In this document: piece by piece, positions 60,701 to 64,000 of the stretch | Layout: the number at the start of each line of letters is the position of its first letter | Numbering within the stretch: position 1 is the stretch's first letter | NCBI RefSeq assembly: GCF_932526225.1 | Contig: NC_064037.1 | Location: 11,824,203-11,888,202, forward strand | Source: Nematostella vectensis | Taxonomy: Eukaryota; Cnidaria; Anthozoa; Actiniaria; Edwardsiidae | Direction: 5' to 3' | DNA length: 64,000 bases | Made by a program: the position numbers and the translations under genes | The notes under the pieces: generated by a model | The model's input: only the letters and a program-made list of their open reading frames with translations | Told to the model about the DNA's origin: nothing | The model's database searches: none

Positions 60701-61801
60701 TCAGACTGGGGATAAGGACGGCCACGCCCTTCATGTCACTTATATTGCTTTCTTTCCCCCTCTAGGTCAGACTGGGGATAATGTAGGCCACACCCTTTGT
60801 GTCACTCATATTGCTTTCTTTCCCCCTCTAGGTCAGACTGGGGATAATGTAGGCCACACCCTTTGTGTCACTCATATTGCTTTCTGTCCCCCTATAGGCC
60901 AGACTGGGGATAATGTAGGCCACGCCCTTCATGTCATTCATATTGCTTTCTGTCCCCCCATTGGCCAGACTGGGGATAAGGACGGCCACGCCCTTCATGT
61001 CACTTATATTGCTTTCTTTCCCCCTCTAGGTCAGACTGGGGATAAGGACGGCAAGACTCGCTCTCCTGTTGTCCTTATTCTGCTCTCCGTCTCGCTCTTC
61101 ATCCTCGTTGTCATGGTGATCATCCTCATTATTGCGTGCTGCATCATCATGCCCAAGTGAGTGTTGCTATGACAACTTGATCAAATATTTTTTAAACTTG
61201 TGTTAATCAAGGAACAGGAGTATCTAATGAACCTAGGTGGCCTAGGACTACGCAGTCAGCAGAAACAAAGTCGAATGGAGGCGAGGGGATGGGGTGAGGT
61301 GGGATGGGGTGGGATGGAATGGGATGGAATGGGATGGAATGGGATGGAATGGAATGGGATGGAATGGGATGGGATGGAATTGGACGGGGATAGAGATTGG
61401 AAAGATGGGAAAGTCACAGGTATCTCGTCCCTCCTTAATAAGTATTATTTTCAATTGACCATAAATATTAACCGTTGGCATCTTTCTTAGCCCTTCCTAC
61501 GAAAATTTGGGCCCTTTAAATTGTACTTTGTGAACAATTTGAGACTTCTGCTACAAAATGAAGATCGTGATTTATGCCATTGGCGCAGTTTAAGATAAGC
61601 TATCGCTACTTGTGATTAGAGCTGAGGAGAGAAAATTAAAAAATCCTGATATCCTGAAATAGAAATTACAGATTTGTAGTTTTCTTTTTTAGATCGCACC
61701 CTAACAAAAATATCATTTTTTAGCACCTTGCTTCCGCCATATCTAACTACATTAAAATGAATTGTTTCAGATTTAGTGGAAAGGGCTACAAAGTTCTGTA
61801 A
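54776..61801 (+). CDS. Secreted/type I membrane protein with LamG-like domain and Gly-Ser linker
   Basis: Eight exons: 54776-54839, 56814-56909, 57667-57910, 58457-58794, 59563-59586, 60010-60105, 61030-61156 and 61771-61801. All junction phases agree, giving 339 aa. Residues 1-20 are a signal peptide (MLFKLLFAFASLHLVYSA core). Residues about 30-275 form a LamG/concanavalin-like fold: YWPLSQTTVSGTL, MTLTFWLYI, GWNHIAAIYNPSG, FFVYVNGT, HLIIGHDATTG. Several N-glycosylation sites are visible (KNTS, PNTT, INHT, VNGT). A Thr/Ser then Gly-Ser linker (GGSGGSGGS) follows, then a transmembrane helix (VVLILLSVSLFILVVMVI...) and a 12-residue tail ending GKGYKVL. The acceptor of exon 3 is a tandem NAGNAG type (57666 or 57669), adding or dropping one Gly. 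Exons 2 and 7 abut minisatellites that copy their splice sites. Ligand and function are unknown; adhesion or recognition is a guess from the domain. Confidence 0.8.
56859..57525 (+). repeat. 91-bp minisatellite copying the LamG exon-2 3' edge and donor
   Basis: The end of exon 2 (from CCCTCAAGAACACATCG to the donor CAAG|GTAGGG) plus intron bases recurs with starts at 56859, 56950, 57041, 57132, 57223, 57318 and 57463. Five copies keep GT donors (one improved to GTAAGG) and two read GC. The spacer is GGGGA-rich and expands to about 85 bp at 57370-57455. Reading past the first donor hits a stop at about 57004, so the extra donors are not coding-compatible. Confidence 0.9.
58870..59183. mobile_element. 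314-bp MITE with TA target duplication in LamG intron 4
   Basis: The ends CCGTAAATGATC and GATCATTTACGG are inverted and continue into AATAAACGCCC, with TA on each side (58868 and 59184). GGCGTTTATTA blocks repeat inside. The TA duplication suggests a mariner-like mobiliser. Confidence 0.75.
60377..61040 (+). repeat. 66-bp minisatellite copying the LamG exon-7 acceptor
   Basis: Pyrimidine tract, CTCTAG acceptor and the first exon bases (GTCAGACTGGGGATAA) repeat. AG acceptors end at 60377, 60443, 60633, 60699, 60765, 60831, 60897 and 61029. From 60633 to 61029 the spacing is 66 bp or a multiple, and the phase-1 frame is open throughout (6 x 22 codons; units begin GQTGDNVGHALHVTHIAF). One intervening unit has lost its AG (ATTGG). 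A related but out-of-register block starts near 60210. Confidence 0.9.
61276..61385. repeat. GGGATGGAAT-type microsatellite
   Basis: Degenerate GGGAT/GGAAT pentamers lie in intron 7 of the LamG gene. The frames across it are artefacts. Confidence 0.9.
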
Positions 61802-63670
61802 GCTGAAAAAACTGGATTGGACTGGAATGATCTACAAGGGAAAGAGAAGAATAGACTATATTTATTATAGAAGAGTATGCCCTACACTAGGTCAAGAGGT
61901 CGGACGAGGTCGGACTTCTGGCGAGCACTCTTCTTAAAGGGGATACGTCATTCATTTTGCGTGGGCCACGGTTTATTCGATAATCCGGCATTGGACGATG
62001 AATTATGCCAAAAGTCCCATATTATTCGTTGTGGTTCGCTGGTTCACTGGTTCCACTGTGTTCATCCAATGAAACTGTATAGAAAAGCGCCATCAACGAG
62101 TAGTTTCATGGGAAGCTTAAAACTTGTGCAAACTAGCTGGGCTATTGTTAATATAGCCACAACTTTTTAAGACAGAATAAGATTGATTTTAACGCGGTAT
62201 ATTTGATAAAATATATTAAATATTTGTACATTTTGGATAAACAATAGCTTAAAAAGACTTAGTCGACTGTTTTAACAAAGTATCCATACTTTTCATATGT
62301 ATGCGGAAATGCATGAAACAATCATGTTGCCCCTGCTTGCCCAACGTTTCAGGGTAGAAGAAGGGATTACATCGGCTCCAACGGTGAAAATATCAATATA
62401 GATGGCCCGGGTTTGTTAGTTGTTTGGGAGTATGAACATCAAGCTAGCTCCCAAGGTCGATTTATCCTTTTAGAAACAGGAGTGTGGCTAGGGGTGGTCG
62501 CATGGGCGAAGAATCGGCCAATCATATCCATGTATTGTTATGACTGCGCATGAGAATCGCCCAATCATATCCATGTATAGTTATGACTGCGCAAGAGAGA
62601 TAAAGGGAATAAGACGTCAGTTTAAAATACCAACATGATATTGTAAATGAATGTAAAAATGCACGATTTCCTTACCATGTAAATCTTCGTAGCAATCAAT
62701 CGAATGATCATCATTTTTTTATAATCTTACATAATTGTTTAGGTTTAGGGTTTTTAGTTGAATTGTATTAAGATCAAAACATCAGCTAGACAAATACAAC
62801 TTCCATTCTTTATTTGGTTTGATAAAAGCCGCATTTTACTTATTCTACTAAACAGGAAGTACTGTATAAAATGCTAAGTATCTTTTTTAACTCTGTGTAC
62901 ATAAAGGACTAGAATCGGAGGTAAGATGTACTATAGAAATATTGCATGTGATATCAATTAAAATATGATAAAAAGGAGAGAACATTTTACATCTTTTTAA
63001 CATTTTGTATTGAAAAATAATTGTGGCATGATATTATTTTTAACGTTATCAAGTAACGTTAGGTCGAAAAGCAGTACCCAGCAAAGGCATAAAGTTTAAC
63101 TTAGTAATTGAGAAGGACCGCCATGTTTGCACAGTTGCACAACACAATAAAAATGTCTGGTTGAGAAATTGTTTTGCTCTTTTCTTGTCGGAAACGTAAA
63201 GAAGGAAAAAGATTTTGATGTTGAATAATGAAGAAGTCATGAAGCGTTTGTTGAAGAAAAAAATATATTCTATTAAAAATAGGAGGTGAACAAAAAATTG
63301 GAATGTTGAATTTTTTGTGACAAAATTATCCCTTGTTTTGTGGCTTGCGAGACTCCCATCGCAGTATTTTCATTTTTTATTTCTACAGAATATTAGATAA
63401 ACTGCAAATTTTGTCACCTTTTCCCACTTCACAAGGAAAGAGAAATACCGAAGGCAAACATAAAACGTTTACAATATCCAATGTCGTATTTCCTTTATTA
63501 AATTGAGAGTCGGCTCGAGTTTCACTAGTTTCGACACTTTGCTTTCCTCGCGGGAAGAAGCTTTCTGGGGTCTAATGCATGTGAAGACAGCAGCTTTGTA
63601 TGCACGCGGGATAGTCTAAATTTCACGCCAGCACCTTGCCTTCATTTGCGATTCTCTGCAAACCGAGGTG
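61802..63670. other. 3' UTR and intergenic region after the LamG gene
   Basis: No further exon is recognised. A 43-bp direct duplication lies at 62511-62596 (units start GAATCG and contain CCAATCATATCCATGTAT). I see no convincing polyadenylation signal close to the stop; AATAAA occurs at 63146. Confidence 0.5.
62511..62596. repeat. 43-bp tandem duplication
   Basis: Two adjacent copies differ at about three positions. Each contains CCAATCATATCCATGTAT and ATGACTGCGCA. Confidence 0.9.
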
Positions 63671-63749
63671 ATGAAGTCGCAGTGGTGTTTCGCAGTACTT
63701 TTTCTGATGCAGACGGATCTCGTCCTGGGTCAACTACAGGAACCAGAAG
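63671..63749 (+). CDS. First coding exon (signal peptide) of a further gene, partial
   Basis: ATG at 63671 opens MKSQWCFAVLFLMQTDLVLG, a good signal peptide with a likely cleavage after the Gly. It is followed by QLQEPE and a donor GTAGGT, leaving phase 1. This layout, a short signal-peptide exon ending in phase 1, is the same as in the LamG gene upstream. It may be another extracellular protein or a paralog, but the rest lies outside the window. Confidence 0.55.
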
Positions 63750-64000
63750 GTAGGTATCTCACCTGAGGTATTTTACACTTTTTTTCATTACCACTGTTTC
63801 TTCCAATGCGGACACCTCTCAAGTTATCTTCTTGAAGAGCTTTGAAGTGTCGTAAAAAGTCAAGGGCTTTTTACCCCTTTAACAAGTGAAGCAAAAAATC
63901 TGGCAAAATATCTTTTGGATGTTGTTTTCAATGAAGTGAAAACTATTGGGATAGAAGTTTGACGAGAATGGTATTCGCTATCTTTACAATAAGTTGAGAT

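Noticed and set aside
61200..61490. Open frames with WDGMEWNGM or HPIPFHPIPF repeats
   Set aside because: They are translations of the GGGATGGAAT microsatellite in an intron.

Overview
The window is intron-rich, AT-leaning animal DNA. Splice sites are GT-AG, coding exons are short (24-362 nt), and the intergenic sequence is full of inverted-repeat transposon relics and minisatellites. Gene content (an animal NF-YC tail, a PLAT-less lipoxygenase, a cell-surface LamG protein) and a DIRS-like gag fragment suggest a cnidarian, probably an anthozoan such as a sea anemone or coral. The species is inferred, not proven.

Layout: positions 1-48830 are about 2.8 tandem copies of one segmental duplication. 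Unit starts recur at 1, 17319 and 35848, giving periods of about 17.3 and 18.5 kb. Each unit carries, on the plus strand, the Gln-rich C-terminal exons of NFYC (the exons before the transactivation region are not in the window). In convergent orientation on the minus strand it carries a complete nine-coding-exon lipoxygenase gene of 607 codons. The lipoxygenase has a signal peptide, no PLAT domain, and all recognisable iron-ligand side chains. One of its introns holds a 1.5-1.9 kb array of a 24-bp minisatellite. The spacer 5' of the lipoxygenase holds hairpins, TTAA-flanked MITEs and a retroelement gag fragment. Unit-specific insertions, including a 963-bp TTAA element only in the second spacer, show that the copies are physically distinct.

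From 48830 to about 54700 I see no intact gene: two TTTA-type microsatellites, several MITEs, and a degraded transposon of about 1.9 kb with roughly 190-bp terminal inverted repeats. From 54776 to 61801 (+) lies an eight-exon gene for a secreted/type I membrane protein: signal peptide, LamG-like domain, Gly/Ser linker, one transmembrane helix, 12-residue tail. At 63671 a new signal-peptide exon begins and its gene runs off the window.

The recurrent oddity is minisatellites sitting on exon edges and copying splice sites: the NFYC 3' end (115-bp units), lipoxygenase coding exon 3 (about 30-bp units), LamG exon 2 (91-bp units with donors) and LamG exon 7 (66-bp units with acceptors). In two of these the extra splice sites are in frame and stop-free, so they could lengthen the protein.
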